DNA of 64,000 nucleotides from Endomychus coccineus (GCA_958510875.1 OY294068.1:17774297-17838296); one strand, 5' to 3'. Counted from the first letter of the stretch, positions 52,492 to 64,000 are shown. Notes: a model not told the origin generated them from the letters alone. A program made the numbers and translations.

Positions 52492-54345
52492 TATTATGTC
52501 TAAAACAGGACTTCTTGAAGCGAATTTTATCAGCACAAAGCGTTCTTATCGCACTAATTTCAATAAAAAATGCCCTCGTTGCCGAAACGAACAGAAACAC
52601 GAATAATCAATATTGTAACACATGAATATAACACTCAAATATCCACTTTCGTTGAAGATTTATGAGGTAATAGAAAAAGGTTGTCAGACCTTATTAGAAA
52701 TATTGCTATTTGAGCATTTTACGTAAAATATACTTTTAACATTATAAAGACGCATGTAGGAATTTGCAAGGGTTTTAATAAATTAAATTAGTATAAATCT
52801 GACTTAATGACCGAATGTCTGTTCTATGATTTACAGACTTGGAGTCGCGTTTATTTATATGTAAAATATTCACCTAGTGATATATGTCAAGTATCTAGGC
52901 ATATAAGAGAATAAGTGAGAAATGGCATGAAATAAACGATATGTCAGTAATAAAGCGTAATACGTCAAAGTAGCTTTCCTATATTGATAACGTATAATTT
53001 AATTTGTGAAGTTCTATCTTGAATGATATTGGCTAGAGTAGTTATTAACACATTTTATTATTCTGTAAAAGAATACAAACAAATAATCAAGCAAATAAAA
53101 CAACATAATGAACATAATATATCGTTTATTTAATGACATTTCTCACTTATTTCCTTAGGTGCATATCAAGAGTGGATATGTTGAGGCATTAGTGGAATGA
53201 GTGAAAAATACATTTCTATTTATTTCTAGTATTAGTTATCATGTGTTTCATAATCAAAGAGATAAATGTTCATTCAAAATAAAAAGATTAGTAAAAATAA
53301 CAAAACCTCATTTTTCAATGTAAATGGATGTGATTGCATATTCGATAGCAGTTTTTAGTTCTGATCAAATTTTCTTCATAACAATTTTCGATATTGTCAA
53401 ATATGAAGGTACTTTACTCTTGAGTAAAATTCATATTTTTCGATAAACCGCGTATACGGCTGAAGAAATTTAATATCTGAAGATTGTATTTAAGATTTTA
53501 GAACATGCAGATCTTTTTATGAACAATAACTTTTTTCGTAAAATTAATAATAAAAAAGTTTTCCATATGGTTCCAACTTAGTGAGACATACTGTATAATG
53601 ACATGAATATAAGACAAAGCAAATCGTTATTGGCGCTTGTGAGCAAATTTAGTGATAATAGTTCCCGATTCCCCAGATGACGAGGAATACTTTCAAAAAT
53701 TAGGGTGTAGCTTATTTTTGCATATTCATTGCATCATTTTGGTACATTGCGTTTTGGTTCTTATTTTATTTTATTGATTCATTGAATTCTCATCTAATTT
53801 TCTTACAGCCATTGTAAAGTTCAACCTCAATTTTGCATGGACGATCGAATAACACTGCAAGAGATAGAACATCTACATTTCGTAAGATTTATGTACAAAA
53901 ATATGAAATCCTGAGTTATTCTTGAATAATTCTGAACAAGCTTAGGGAAGTAAAATTAAGGTAGTCTGAAACAGCTGATCCAAATAGCTTTAAAAACTTC
54001 GCCAATGGCAAACTTTTATGCTGAAGATAATTACGTAATTTCACTTCTATTTGCGCGCCGTGTTTTGCAGCGCCTCTAATTGCATAATTTATTAACCTTT
54101 GCTTAAACTCTGAAATCAATTTTGCTTGTTCGTCTTTAGTAATTCAAATATCTTAACATTTAGGTAGTGCCTTCTCATGTTGAAATATGGTAATATGAGA
54201 TTCTTACATTATGTTGATGATGTTAGGTTAGTTTACAAGATAATTTTCCCAAACAGTGATCACTTTTATGTAGGTAAAACTTGTTGTCATTTTTGATTTC
54301 CTGAAGTAATAGAAGGATTGAATTGACTTAATTGTATAATTTTAT
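52492..54345. other. Intergenic DNA, nothing recognised
   Basis: AT-rich, with no supported gene. The - strand ORF at 53916-54119 has no recognised domain. Confidence 0.4.
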
Positions 54346-54665
54346 TAACTTGACAAAAAATTGCTCTTATAATTTTATTAATATATTCTTCAAAAATAAG
54401 AATATTTTATTTTTATATTATTATTTTATCAACAATTATTGGAGGAATTATAGGACTAAATCAAATTAGATTACGGAAAATCATAGCTTATATATATTAT
54501 AATAATTATTTTAATTTTTATTAATCAATCTTTATGATTAATTATTTTGTTATTTATTCTTCAATTACTTCAAATATTACATTTATTTTTCATTTAACTA
54601 ATACTTTTTCTTTTCAACAATTAAAATTCCTTTTATTTTATTTTATATCTTTAGAAGAGGACTAT
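54346..54665 (+). pseudogene. NUMT: nuclear copy of mitochondrial ND2
   Basis: With the invertebrate mitochondrial code (TGA Trp, ATA Met, AGA Ser) the frame reads LTWQKIALMILLMYSSKMS, then IIGGIMGLNQISLRKIMAY. This is the conserved middle of NADH dehydrogenase subunit 2. It is followed, after a deletion, by SITSNITFIFHLTNTF and FQQLKF. With the nuclear code it has stops. Base composition is far more AT-rich than its flanks. It is a piece of mitochondrial DNA inserted in the nucleus and cannot be expressed. Confidence 0.8.
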
Positions 54666-56489
54666 TATTAAGCTTAGATGCCAAGAACATTTTGGATTTT
54701 TTAGACTTAACAAAAGACTTTCTACCTTTCCTAACCATTTGTTAAAACATGTCATTGTTTTCCTAATTTAGATAGTTCAAGCATTTTACATAATGAAAAC
54801 AAATGTGTTTCGATTAAAGTACATTATAATCAATAGAGATTCATGAATGTGTCAAAAACTCGTATAATGATGAATTCGATCTATAGCAAAGTGATCTTTT
54901 CCTTTATCTTTCAAAGCAGTCTTCTAATTCTTCTAATTCTTAGAATATTAAATAGGAATAATCTTAATGCACTCTTATTCTTAATTGTACAAACCTCATT
55001 ATCCTTATTGTACTTTAATTCATATTTATACTTGAGCTGTTTATTGTTTACTTCATACTTTTGTATCAGTTTGATAATTATACTTCCGTGGTAAAACTAT
55101 TAACGTTTTCATGTTATTATTAAAAGTGGCATAGAGACAAAGTAATAGTTCTTTAATTTAATCATAATGATTACGGCTTCTACCATCGATTTGAAAAAAA
55201 TTATATTATATAATACAAAAAAAAATTACTTTCAAAATTTTTCTATTATGGAAAATCAATTGAAATTTAAAAGCATTTAGTTATTTAATGATAAAACGTG
55301 TTGTAGTGAGTTTTAAGCAAAGTATATTTAATCAATTTTCTGTATTATAGCAACTTCAACCGTAGCTGCAAATCTTAAGTACTTATATTAGCAATGATTA
55401 GCTCCTGTTCGATACTTTTCACATTCATATTCAATATTCATGAATATAGAATATAAACAAAGCTGTAGAAGAACATTACCATAAAACATTAAATATACGT
55501 GTTCCTTTCATTCGGAAATGATTTATTCTCGACAGAGCGAATGAGAATCTCATCATGTGAACAAACGTTGCTTTTACTTGCATTTCAAATAACTCTCAAT
55601 TTCCAGTGTTGTTAGAAGCCCTTTATGGCATATAAAATTGTAGAATCGAGTCGGAAGAACAATATGATGGTTGGTATCAATTTAAAGAGTGGACAGTTTA
55701 TGACTGCAGTCCTTAGATTTCACCTACTAGCAAATCATAGTTTTGGATTTTATTTTTATTTTCAAATAATACGCAAGTAATATTGTCCAGTTCTCATTAG
55801 CTTGATTATTCAGCCGAAAAGCAGTTTGTGGTTTGTTTTCTTGAACATTTTTTGACACTTCTAACAGCCCTTCAAATTTTGTCATTTTGTGTCTTATGAA
55901 ACAATTTCACCCAATCATGTCAACATTACACTGTATTCTAAATAATAAATAGTAATAATGAATAGATCGAATAGCGCAATGCAAAATTTCAGCTCTTAAT
56001 CTTTAAAAAAACAAGAGTTATGAAACTTTGAAATTTCGAGCAAAATCGATGGTTTTTTGCAATTTGCGAGGTCTCCGCTGGACCAATCAATCGGCTTCAT
56101 CCGCATCATCATTTTTTCCGTCTTTTCACGGTGCATAAGCTCATTGAAAGCTTTTTTCTTTTCAACTCAATCCGACGATGTTCGACGCGAAAAACCGGTT
56201 TTGGCCATTTTTACCATTTTTTTGGACCATTTACGATGATCAAAAAGTGTTCGATTTTAGTTCCTTCAATTTGTATCATAATTATCTACTTAAGGCAATT
56301 TTTTTCTCTGAACTCAGAATTATGCAAAAATTACAGACACTTATTGCTAATTCTATCACACTAACAGTATCACTTATTGAGTTATATTTGTTTCCAATAA
56401 AAGACTTTTGTATTCATTTCTCTTGTGTTGTTTCACCCATTTATATTTTATAGTCGTATCTCGCCTACCCTTTTATGGTTTAACATTAT
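54666..56489. other. Intergenic DNA with one hydrophobic ORF
   Basis: Nothing firm. An 83-residue hydrophobic ORF at 54843-55094 (FLIVQTSLSLLYFNSYLY) loosely recalls an earlier part of ND2, so it might be an older mitochondrial insertion. I do not call it a gene. Confidence 0.35.
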
Positions 56490-56612
56490 TTTTCGAAGAA
56501 TTTTATCTTCGAACAACTATCCTTCGAGAAATAGTTTTTCGAAGAAAGAGTAATTCGAAGAAATGATTTTTCGAAGAACTGCTATCGAAGAATTGTTTTC
56601 GTAGAATTTACT
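56490..56612. repeat. 15-bp-period degenerate repeat, about 8 units
   Basis: TTCGAAGAA or close variants begin at 56492, 56508, 56523, 56538, 56553, 56569, 56584 and 56598. Spacers of 5-7 A/T-rich bases vary freely while the TTCGAA core is kept. Confidence 0.75.
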
Positions 56613-57964
56613 GTCTATTATGCCATTCTGATAATACGGTACTGATAGGAACCTCGACAAGTAATGTTACAAATATTAAGAAAATATAGTTATCAGTCTT
56701 ATTCATTCGATTGAATTATATATTACAGAACCTCATTGTTAACACTAGATGATTCATAGGCAACGCGTGATGAGTTTTCGATTCACTCGGTTGAATATGA
56801 TTCAGTTTTTAAAAGCGGTTGGCGAGAAAATATAAAAATATGAAAGGCAAGTTTTCGCCGTACCGCTATAAATAACGATATAGGATATACACGTAAGGAC
56901 ATTACGAATGATTCTTTCAGACATAAATTCTTTTATACGCATGGTCATTAATAAAAATAAGTGAAATGGGATGATTTATTATCTCGAATACATATATGTG
57001 CGTGCCTACGAGTTTCTTAACTAAAGTTAAATTAATTTTCACCCTCACATTTCTTTATTGTCATTATCCATTAGGGGTTTCAGTTGAATTGAGGTAGATA
57101 TATATCGAAAGAAATTGTCCAAACTTTAAGCAAATTATAATTTAGAATTCGTTGGTGTCGCCATCTTGAAACTAGGTTACCAACATACCCCATGTCTCCA
57201 GTGAAGTAAGATTAAAACTAATTAGCCAATGTTACACATTGCATTGAGTTATCTTGGTGAGTCATCTACTTACGGCTAGATGGCGTCAGATGATCTGATC
57301 TCTCAAACATTTTTGTCAATGGGGTATTTATACCACGTACAAAGATATGTGCCGGTGGGGCTACCTACAACTTAATGGTATTGCTGATGAGTTCGAGTGT
57401 TCGAGAGCGAAAAAGCTCAGGAACATCGAAGAACCGGAAATATCATTTATCGGCCGAACTATCATAAGAGTTAATATATTTGAATAGAAACAGCCATGCA
57501 TGCAATTAAGTGGCAAAGAAAATTCATTTTAAGCTTAAATAAATCAACTATTAAGAGTTTGATTTTCACTAATTTAATAAATTAAATATAACTGGTTTCG
57601 TGTTAACACTGCAGTTTCTCCAAACAGATATTACAAAATAGAAAATATTAACTTACAACAGAAGAACTAATTTGATATAACTGATACATAATGAATGAAA
57701 ATCTGAGGATAGATGGTTGGTGGAATATTATCTAATTGCGTTTTAGCCCATCAATGGATTAAACGATAAACTGGTAGCAAAGCAAACGGAAAATCTAAGT
57801 ATACAAATTTAATAGAGGACGATTATGAGGCACTTGTTGATCATTCAGCGAGATATTAATTTCAAAGGATTCTAGCGAATTCTATTTGTTAGGTACTTTT
57901 ATTCTGATGAATGCATAAAATCTTGAAATTATCGTTAAAGTTATGGTTTGCCATAATTAAATGT
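56613..57964. other. Intergenic DNA, nothing firm
   Basis: No gene is supported. A CUGAUGAG...CGAAA pair near 57383 was examined as a hammerhead and not accepted. Confidence 0.35.
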
Positions 57965-58030
57965 TTTTGATTAGTTTTTTAAAGGTTCTTCCTGTTTGAC
58001 CAATGTATATCTGAGAGCAAAAATATTCTA
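57965..58030 (-). pseudogene. Penelope-like GIY-YIG fragment (short)
   Basis: The - strand reads EYFCSQIYIGQTGRTFKKL, the start of a GIY-YIG domain. It differs enough from the other three fragments to be a separate Penelope family. The hammerhead at 58258-58299 lies about 230 bases upstream on the same strand. Confidence 0.6.
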
Positions 58031-58257
58031 TTTTGGATATGGAATTTTTTCCCTCTTATTAAGCCGAATCATTTTTCATGCGAGTTTTTACTTACCGTTT
58101 TTGCATGCAACTTGGACTTTTTCATGCTGACTGCGCGTGATTTCACTGGACACTATTTCTACCATTGTTCCACCCACAGATGTATGTAGTGGTTCCTGAA
58201 ACAAATTTTGAATTTTCAACTATTATTATCCCGTATCCACTAAAAATAATGCTTAAG

Positions 58258-58299
58258 TACTGAGGACCATTCGTCTACTAAGTAGTCATCATCAGAGTA
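58258..58299 (-). ncRNA. Hammerhead ribozyme, Penelope-type, one core change
   Basis: On the - strand: stem I UACU; CUGAUGA (58295-58289); U; stem II GACUAC/GUAGAC with one A-A mismatch and a 3-base loop; GAAU in place of GAAA; GGUCC (self-complementary stem III); U and C (cleavage position); stem I AGUA. Size and layout equal the motif at 52450-52491. The A15.1 to U change breaks the core pair, so activity is doubtful. Confidence 0.42.
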
Positions 58300-59644
58300 A
58301 ACTAAACTATACTGTGTAAACTGTTTAAACATTATTTAGGGATAATAAATAACAAGGAGTTACCCTCAGTTGGAGATAAATTGGAATGTAATAAATTGTA
58401 CTATGTGTTAAAAGTTCGTTAATTATGAAGAATTAGGTACCTGTGGGTAGAAAAATAGATTTTGTCTGACGTCCCCTAAAAAGCTTCTAAATATTATAAA
58501 TATGGCTGGACACAACTTCCCGGGCGTTTATTTCAACGTTAAACCCCACTTCACTGTTGTGTTATTTTATTGCCCTTTTTTGCTAAAAATTCGGATAAAT
58601 TGATATCAACGCGGCTTGTCTGCAATTACTGGGTTGGATTTGATCCAAAATCATTCGGAACTATACACAAATGCTTCCTACAACATTGGAAGACCTTTAC
58701 TCAAACGTGAAACTCAAATATCTTTTGTGCTATTTAAGTGCAGTTTTCCCCTAAAAATTGTAATAAATTCACTCAAACACGGCCTAATCTTTTATTCTGG
58801 GAAATTACTCCTAATAATGGAAATAGTCGATTTTTACGGATAGTAGGTACTCATTCCATCATCGTATACTAACTGGATATCGCTCTAAATCTAACTTTTA
58901 TTCAATTTTAATGTAATAACCATATAAATCATTAATAACAGGTTAGTTGATTTGTTTCATTCATGTATGCTTCTATTTTAAACTGTTCAACATTTGATTG
59001 TCTCCACTGACCGCTAAAAGATATTACGAAAACGATGACCGTGCAGCTGTTGTTTTTAGTTAAATTCCATACACAATTTATTGTAGCGTTAATTGGCGAT
59101 TACTATAGTTCATGCAGGCTTTTAAACTATCTGAGACGTTCCTGTAATTGGACTGAATGATGTGCATGTACGCGGGAGTTCTTAACGAATTCTAAGATCT
59201 ATGAAACTAATTAACATCTTCAAATTTGAAAATCATCTGAAATATAAAAATAAAACATTGCTTAGAAACACATGTGATCTGACGTCAGATAAATTCACAC
59301 TTTGCACTACGACAATATTGTAGACTTGTGAATCAGGGCCGGACTAACACCCTATGGGGCCCCAAGCAATTGAAATTTCGGGGACATTTAATATTTCTCA
59401 GTCAGTTCTATTGGATAATATAAGAACCAGAATGCTATCATTGAATGAGTAGGTACTGTCACACTGTCAAAGTAATTACCAACCATAGTAATACTCATAC
59501 CTACATCCCTCGATTCAAAACGATTCAACTTAAATGAATATGCGTGAACAATTTATCTATAGCGGAGCATCGAATCATATGTTTATCAATGATCTACTAG
59601 CCTTTCAGATGTTTATATTAACAAAAATATAAGACTATGACGGG
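58300..59644. other. Intergenic DNA; possible hAT end at 59335
   Basis: No gene. CAGGGCCGGACTAACACCCT at 59334 looks like the terminal sequence of hAT-type elements; no opposite end was found within the window. Confidence 0.35.
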
Positions 59645-59717
59645 ACCAAAGTGATGCAATTGGTTAACATCCTGGACTAGACATCCAAGGATGTGGGTTC
59701 GAATCCCACCTATGGTT
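59645..59717 (+). tRNA. tRNA-like sequence, likely pseudogene or SINE head (anticodon AGA)
   Basis: A 73-base cloverleaf can be drawn. Acceptor ACCAAAG with CTATGGT has one mismatch. The D arm keeps T8, A14 and G18G19. The anticodon loop CTAGACA gives AGA. The T arm GTGGG/CCCAC with TTCGAAT is perfect. AGA would be a Ser anticodon, but the long variable arm of tRNA-Ser is missing and stems have C-A mismatches. The intact B box (GGTTCGAATCC) could still drive Pol III. Confidence 0.4.
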
Positions 59718-60024
59718 CAATGTTTAACTTTCATTTATTTTGATAATCCTATGTTAAACAGTTAATTTTTGTCTCTTTAAATTAGAAAATATATTTCTAT
59801 ATTTCTTAATATGTATATTGTGATACATTGAAGCAAATGTTTGCCATTATATTCACACCAAAACATTCAGATAACTAAAAATACTTATATGTCTATATGT
59901 AAAAAGTAGTAAACATACTTGCCAAATAAACACAAGAAATAATGAAAAACCATCCACCACTTTTGGAAAATATGGATATCAGCAACCATTATCTAAGTTG
60001 TCACCACAGGTGTGACCAGCGTGC

Positions 60025-60958
60025 ATTATATTTTTTTATTTTTTTCAAAACTTTGACTATACGAGAAGGTAACCTATATTGTTCGGAGAGCATCATGTGA
60101 GCCAGCAGTGGAATGTAGGGGGAGAGGAGATAGGCATTTGTATTTTTCTTGAAGGTTTGGATGTTATAGGCATAGGGAAAGAACTCGCTAGGTAACGAGT
60201 TCCACAACTTCGCTGTTCGATAAAAAAATTAAAACTCGTCTAGTCCGCCTAACTGGAATTTCTCATGGTGGAATAACAGACGAGATTTCTGATGAACACC
60301 GATCATAGAAATATCTATAGAAAAGGGAGAGGTCTCTCACCTTTCTACGATGTTTTAGGAAGGTCAATGAATTCGTAACTTGTTCATCACTCTCTTCTGA
60401 TTATAATCTAAGAGCTTCAGCGATGTTCGGGAACCGAACTCGAAACATGTGAACTGTACTCCAGGACAGGTCGAAGGTGTTTTGTAGACTATGAGGAGCT
60501 GTTGGGATGTGAAGGAGCTCTTGGCACGGAATAGAAAACCAAGTTTTTGTGAAGCGGTTTTCGCAATGGACCTCACATGATCTCCCATGAGAGTGTGCTG
60601 TTGGTGGTGATTCCGGAGATTGTTATGGAAAACTTCATAGGAATAGTTGTACCTGGTATCATCATATCATCATATTAGGAATTGTGGGACCCGCCTTTCT
60701 GGTTGCATTAAACTCTACTAGATTATCAGACCACCATTTCATAATCTTTGCTAGATCTCCATTAATTGGGTCAACCTGTCCCTGTCTCGCTCTTCTCGCT
60801 TCAGTAGATGATATAGGGGATCTAGATGAAAAAGAGGTAAGAAGAGTACCATCATCTGCAAAGCTGTAGACTTCCAGCAGATCGTTGATATGGAGCAGAA
60901 ACAAAGTTGGTGCCAAGACAGATCCCTGTGGAACACCAGCGTTGACAGCCATAAAATG
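60025..60958 (-). pseudogene. Non-LTR retrotransposon 3' part (reverse transcriptase to tail)
   Basis: The - strand shows NAGVPQGSVLAPTLFLLHIN, then VYSFADDGTLLTSFSS (the FADD catalytic motif), followed by KIMKWWSDNLVEFNATR. Two more frames continue with DHVRSIAKTASQKLGFLF and MWNSLPSEFFPYAYNIQTF, the normal order for Jockey/CR1-group elements. A small deletion before VYSFADD and several shifts make it dead. It ends at a T-rich (poly-A side) border near 60030. Confidence 0.8.
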
Positions 60959-61729
60959 CGGTACCCGGTTTTCTATTACTACCCGGTTTTACCCCGTTCC
61001 CCTACATAAAAATATTCCGTTTCACTATATGTGTCAACAAGGCCGTAAGCAAGAGAGCTTGGGGGTTCGAATTCAACCCCCACTTGAGCTATGGGATTTT
61101 TCTAATGGATCAGAATCGCTATGACTCAATATTTGATCTAATAAGATTTGATCCATGTTCTGTATTTGTTTTTCCCTTATCACTGTCCAGATATTACTGC
61201 CTGGATGATTAGCAGTTTAAGATTGCTGCCACAGAGAATCGCTCTGACATTGCTAATACCAGCAATATCGGAACATAATCTATTTATTATAATAAGTTTA
61301 GGGCGAAAAGAGTTATCAGTTTTAATAACATAGAATGCCCATTTTCGTCATCCGACCAAATTATGTAGCATACAGTAGTGTCCACGAGGAGACGTTTTCA
61401 TCTTCAGCATGAAGTAAGAATATTGAAGTTTGCGCCTAGTGATATTTAGATTTAGATAATTTCAACGAATGTTCCGTATTTTCTATGTTCATGTGTTGAT
61501 AATTATATGTTTGTACTATTGTAACTAATAAACGCTTAGAATTACCAAAACTTTCACCATATTTGAAATAAGTTAACATTTAACAATAACAATTCCCTGA
61601 ACAGAGTTCAGAGGCTGGCGCGCTTAGGAATAACGGGAGCAATGTCGACCATCCCAACGGCAGCGATGGAATAGCTGTTGGGGCTGGAACCAATGCACCT
61701 TGCCTTTCAGACAGTAGAATCGCTTAGGA
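60959..61729. other. Intergenic DNA, nothing recognised
   Basis: A GGGGGTTCGAATTCAACCCCC palindrome-like patch at 61062 resembles a T arm but has no tRNA around it. It is part of an unclassified repeat. Confidence 0.4.
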
Positions 61730-62480
61730 TTATTGACGAGGAGAGGTCGAAGCATTCTTAGATTGCTTGGATCACCTGGGCCATTGGGTATGAAATCCGA
61801 CAGGATCAAAGTTCCCAGCTCTTCCGTGCCGCTCCAGATTGAAACTTTGAAGGAGGGGTGGGTTGAGTACGCTGTAGGCAATCCTCCTATGATATCAAGG
61901 AATCCCGTATGGTTCACCGAATGCAACAAGACAAGAAAAAGTGAAGGTGCTGGAATAGTCGAGAGGAAGAACCAAGGGGAAAGAATTTCTTCGAACTAGG
62001 GACACTCGCGATAGAATCCCCAAGCAAAAATACTAGCAATTAAAACATGTGCTCAAATTATGAGGGAGAGAGCCTATGAGAATAGGCAAATCACAATCAT
62101 AGCGAGCAACCCAGCAGTGCCTTAATGCACTAGAGTCATACACAATCACTTCACGGGCCCTCGCCAAGGCAGGGGCGGAACAACTCTTGATAGGACCTGA
62201 GCCAACTTAAGGCATTTCTGATGCCACAGCGAAATCTGTTATTCAAAAATGGCTCGAGGCAGAGCACCGTGCCTATTGGAGAAAACTGCCCCGTACGTCG
62301 CACTCCAAGCGACTAATAATGAAGGAAGGAGAATCAACCTTTCGGTGGAGGGGTTTTCGTCGGTAAGACTCCGACACACCCGCAGGCACAGGTACCCGAG
62401 GCGTCTATACAAATTTAAAGTAGACTCCCACAAAAGCGTTCATCTGAGTATACACAAACTTCCAGGGTGATTTACCCTTC
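61730..62480 (+). pseudogene. Non-LTR RNase H domain and tail, decayed
   Basis: From 61733 the frame runs into PVWFTECNKTRKSEGAGI (first RNase H block, Asp changed to Glu). Later frames give AIKTCAQIMRERAYENRQ, QCLNALESYTITSRALAKAG and LIGPEPT, then IQKWLEAEHRAYWRKLP. Order and motifs fit the RNase H and C-terminal tail of an insect I/R1/Jockey-group element. It is GC-richer than its flanks and shares the GPEP motif with 8501-9090. Confidence 0.65.
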
Positions 62481-64000
62481 GGGTGAACCCATTTGGTAGC
62501 TATGTTTCCCATAAACAAGCTTAGGTAATGCTACTGATCCTCTGTACTCGAATTTGCCCCATGCTGAATTCTTCAACGGTTGTAACCGTCTGATGAATAT
62601 CTGTCACCAAAAGCTCTCCAAGTTGCTGATCAGTTTTGGGCGTTCGTTATTTTCAGAATAGCCACGAAAGTGAATATAAATCAAAATCTGCAAGTAAATG
62701 ATTTGTCATATTTTGACTAACTATGTGATATGTCTAGTCTAATTGGTTATAGTATCTACCTATTGTCGTTGATTGAAAGCAACTCTTTCAATCAACGCTA
62801 TTGTTAAATATGAATCACATATTATATTAATTTTAATGATGATGTGGCAAGTTCTAATGGAACTCTAATGGAAATATTATCGTATTTTATTTGTCTTCAA
62901 AGATATCACTTTGGAGAAAAAAATTATAGCGGCTTACGTTTACTACACATTTGAAGATTTAATGACTTTCTATGGGATTTGTAAATTGGAATGGTCGATA
63001 AACAGGACAGATAAGGCACTATAAATAATTGCCACATTACATGCATTCAAGCATTCCAATTCTTAAAAATGATTGCGAAATTAATGCTGATAATAATTTT
63101 ATCACCATATTCAAACTTGAATTAGAATAAACGAATATTGTTTTTAGTCCTACTTGGGAGAAGTTTGTCGATAGAAATGTATCACAGTGTTCAATAACTA
63201 AATAATTCCCATTTTGAACTATCATTACTATTATTGGTAAGTTATAAATACTAATAGTTTTGATTATACTTTAATCGATAAGTTGAAGTGTGATTTATGA
63301 TGTGACCAGTTCAATGATTAAAAAAAATAATACATCTCTATTTGAATTTGATTTGTGATTTCACCTAGTTAGGTTGAATAATAAACTACCTACTCAGTAT
63401 ACCTACCTGTATTGATTTTGTTGAATAGTTCTAACAATAATTTTTTTATGAGTATTTTTTATAATAACCTGATGAACATTTTTGGGGAACAAGGTACTAG
63501 TGATCAGTAAATATAATATTAATTCTCGTGTTAACCTCAAAATCATAGTTAGGTATCTTAAATGAGAATTTCTCTGACATGTCAACATAACAAATGTGGT
63601 CCTTCTAGCTACAAATAATGTTTAAATCATGGATAACTTGTTTACATTAATATAGAAACTGTACTTTCATAAGAAAAAGGAATATTAAGTTTAGGTTATT
63701 TCAAACTTGGCATTTTTTATGATAACACGTTGCTATGGTGCTATTCAATCAAATGAAGAAGATTGACATATAAAATATGTGGTATTCTGAATACATGCTG
63801 TTTACAGTCGTTTTACCTTTTCATGCGAAGAGAATTTCAGTTTTCTCGTAAATTTTCCTCACAGTCTAGCACTAAATACGCGCTACATTATCAATCGCGA
63901 GTTGAAAACTAACTGGTCGCGAATGCGATGCGATGATTTAATTTAACTCGGCAAATTTCGCAAACGTTTTATTGTATTCTGTTCCGTTCGGGAAATGCCG
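62481..64000. other. Intergenic DNA at the right edge, nothing recognised
   Basis: AT-rich with small ORFs only. The last 150 bases are richer in CG dinucleotides (for example GGTCGCGAATGCGATGCGATG), which could mark the approach to another gene. Confidence 0.35.

Noticed and set aside
57345..57424. CUGAUGAG and CGAAA around a short stem, looking like another hammerhead
   Set aside because: Core boxes and a weak stem II (GUUC/GAGC) are present, but stem III needs an internal loop (ACC against AA) and stem I is only CAA/UUG. Too many exceptions to claim.
61020..61090. Possible tRNA from GGGGGTTCGAATTCAACCCCC
   Set aside because: Only a T-arm-like palindrome; no acceptor, D or anticodon arm can be drawn. 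Probably part of a dispersed repeat.
1..64000. CRISPR arrays, bacterial operons or phage-like systems
   Set aside because: No spacer-repeat structure or prokaryotic gene organisation. The tandem arrays have contiguous units without spacers.

Overview
This window is nuclear DNA from an insect, most likely a beetle (my inference). The evidence is spliced insect-type UDP-glycosyltransferase (UGT) genes with GT-AG introns, mariner and Tc1 elements, several non-LTR and Penelope-like retroelement fragments, a gypsy-type LTR retrotransposon, AT-rich intergenic DNA and a nuclear copy of a mitochondrial gene. No bacterial operon structure is present.

The left 37 kb is a head-to-tail cluster of three UGT genes on the + strand. 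UGT-1 (220-5873) has only its last three exons in the window. UGT-2 (7753-16503) and UGT-3 (25011-36561) are complete. Each has five exons of 235, 575, 223, 220 and 316 nt and predicts a 522-residue protein with a signal peptide, catalytic His, UGT signature, C-terminal membrane helix and KxKxx ER-retrieval tail. Matching exon sizes and phases point to recent tandem duplication. A short block about 70 bp upstream of the start codons is shared by UGT-2 and UGT-3. The enzymes would conjugate small lipophilic compounds in the ER lumen.

The introns and spacers of the cluster are full of repeats. They hold three mariner copies of one family (one per UGT gene), a Tc1-like element, two foldback elements of about 1.1-1.25 kb, Penelope GIY-YIG fragments, decayed non-LTR reverse transcriptase and RNase H pieces, one intact non-LTR RNase H ORF, CT/GA microsatellites and a 104-bp minisatellite. 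Between UGT-2 and UGT-3 lies a pogo-like transposase remnant whose C-terminal coding region has become a 279-bp tandem array of about 20 units over 5.5 kb.

The right 27 kb has no host gene I can support. It contains a THAP-domain fragment, a 7.8-kb gypsy-type element on the - strand (identical-length 1556-bp LTRs with one mismatch seen, ATAC target duplication, gag and pol), two non-LTR 3' ends, a tRNA-like sequence, a mitochondrial ND2 insertion (NUMT), a 15-bp-period repeat and long AT-rich stretches with nothing recognisable.

The least expected signals are RNA-level. Two 42-nt minimal hammerhead ribozyme motifs of the Penelope type lie on the - strand (52450-52491 and 58258-58299). A third, probably dead type-I hammerhead lies in a UGT-2 intron (15347-15421). 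All structure, activity and age statements come from reading the sequence by eye; no search or folding program was run.
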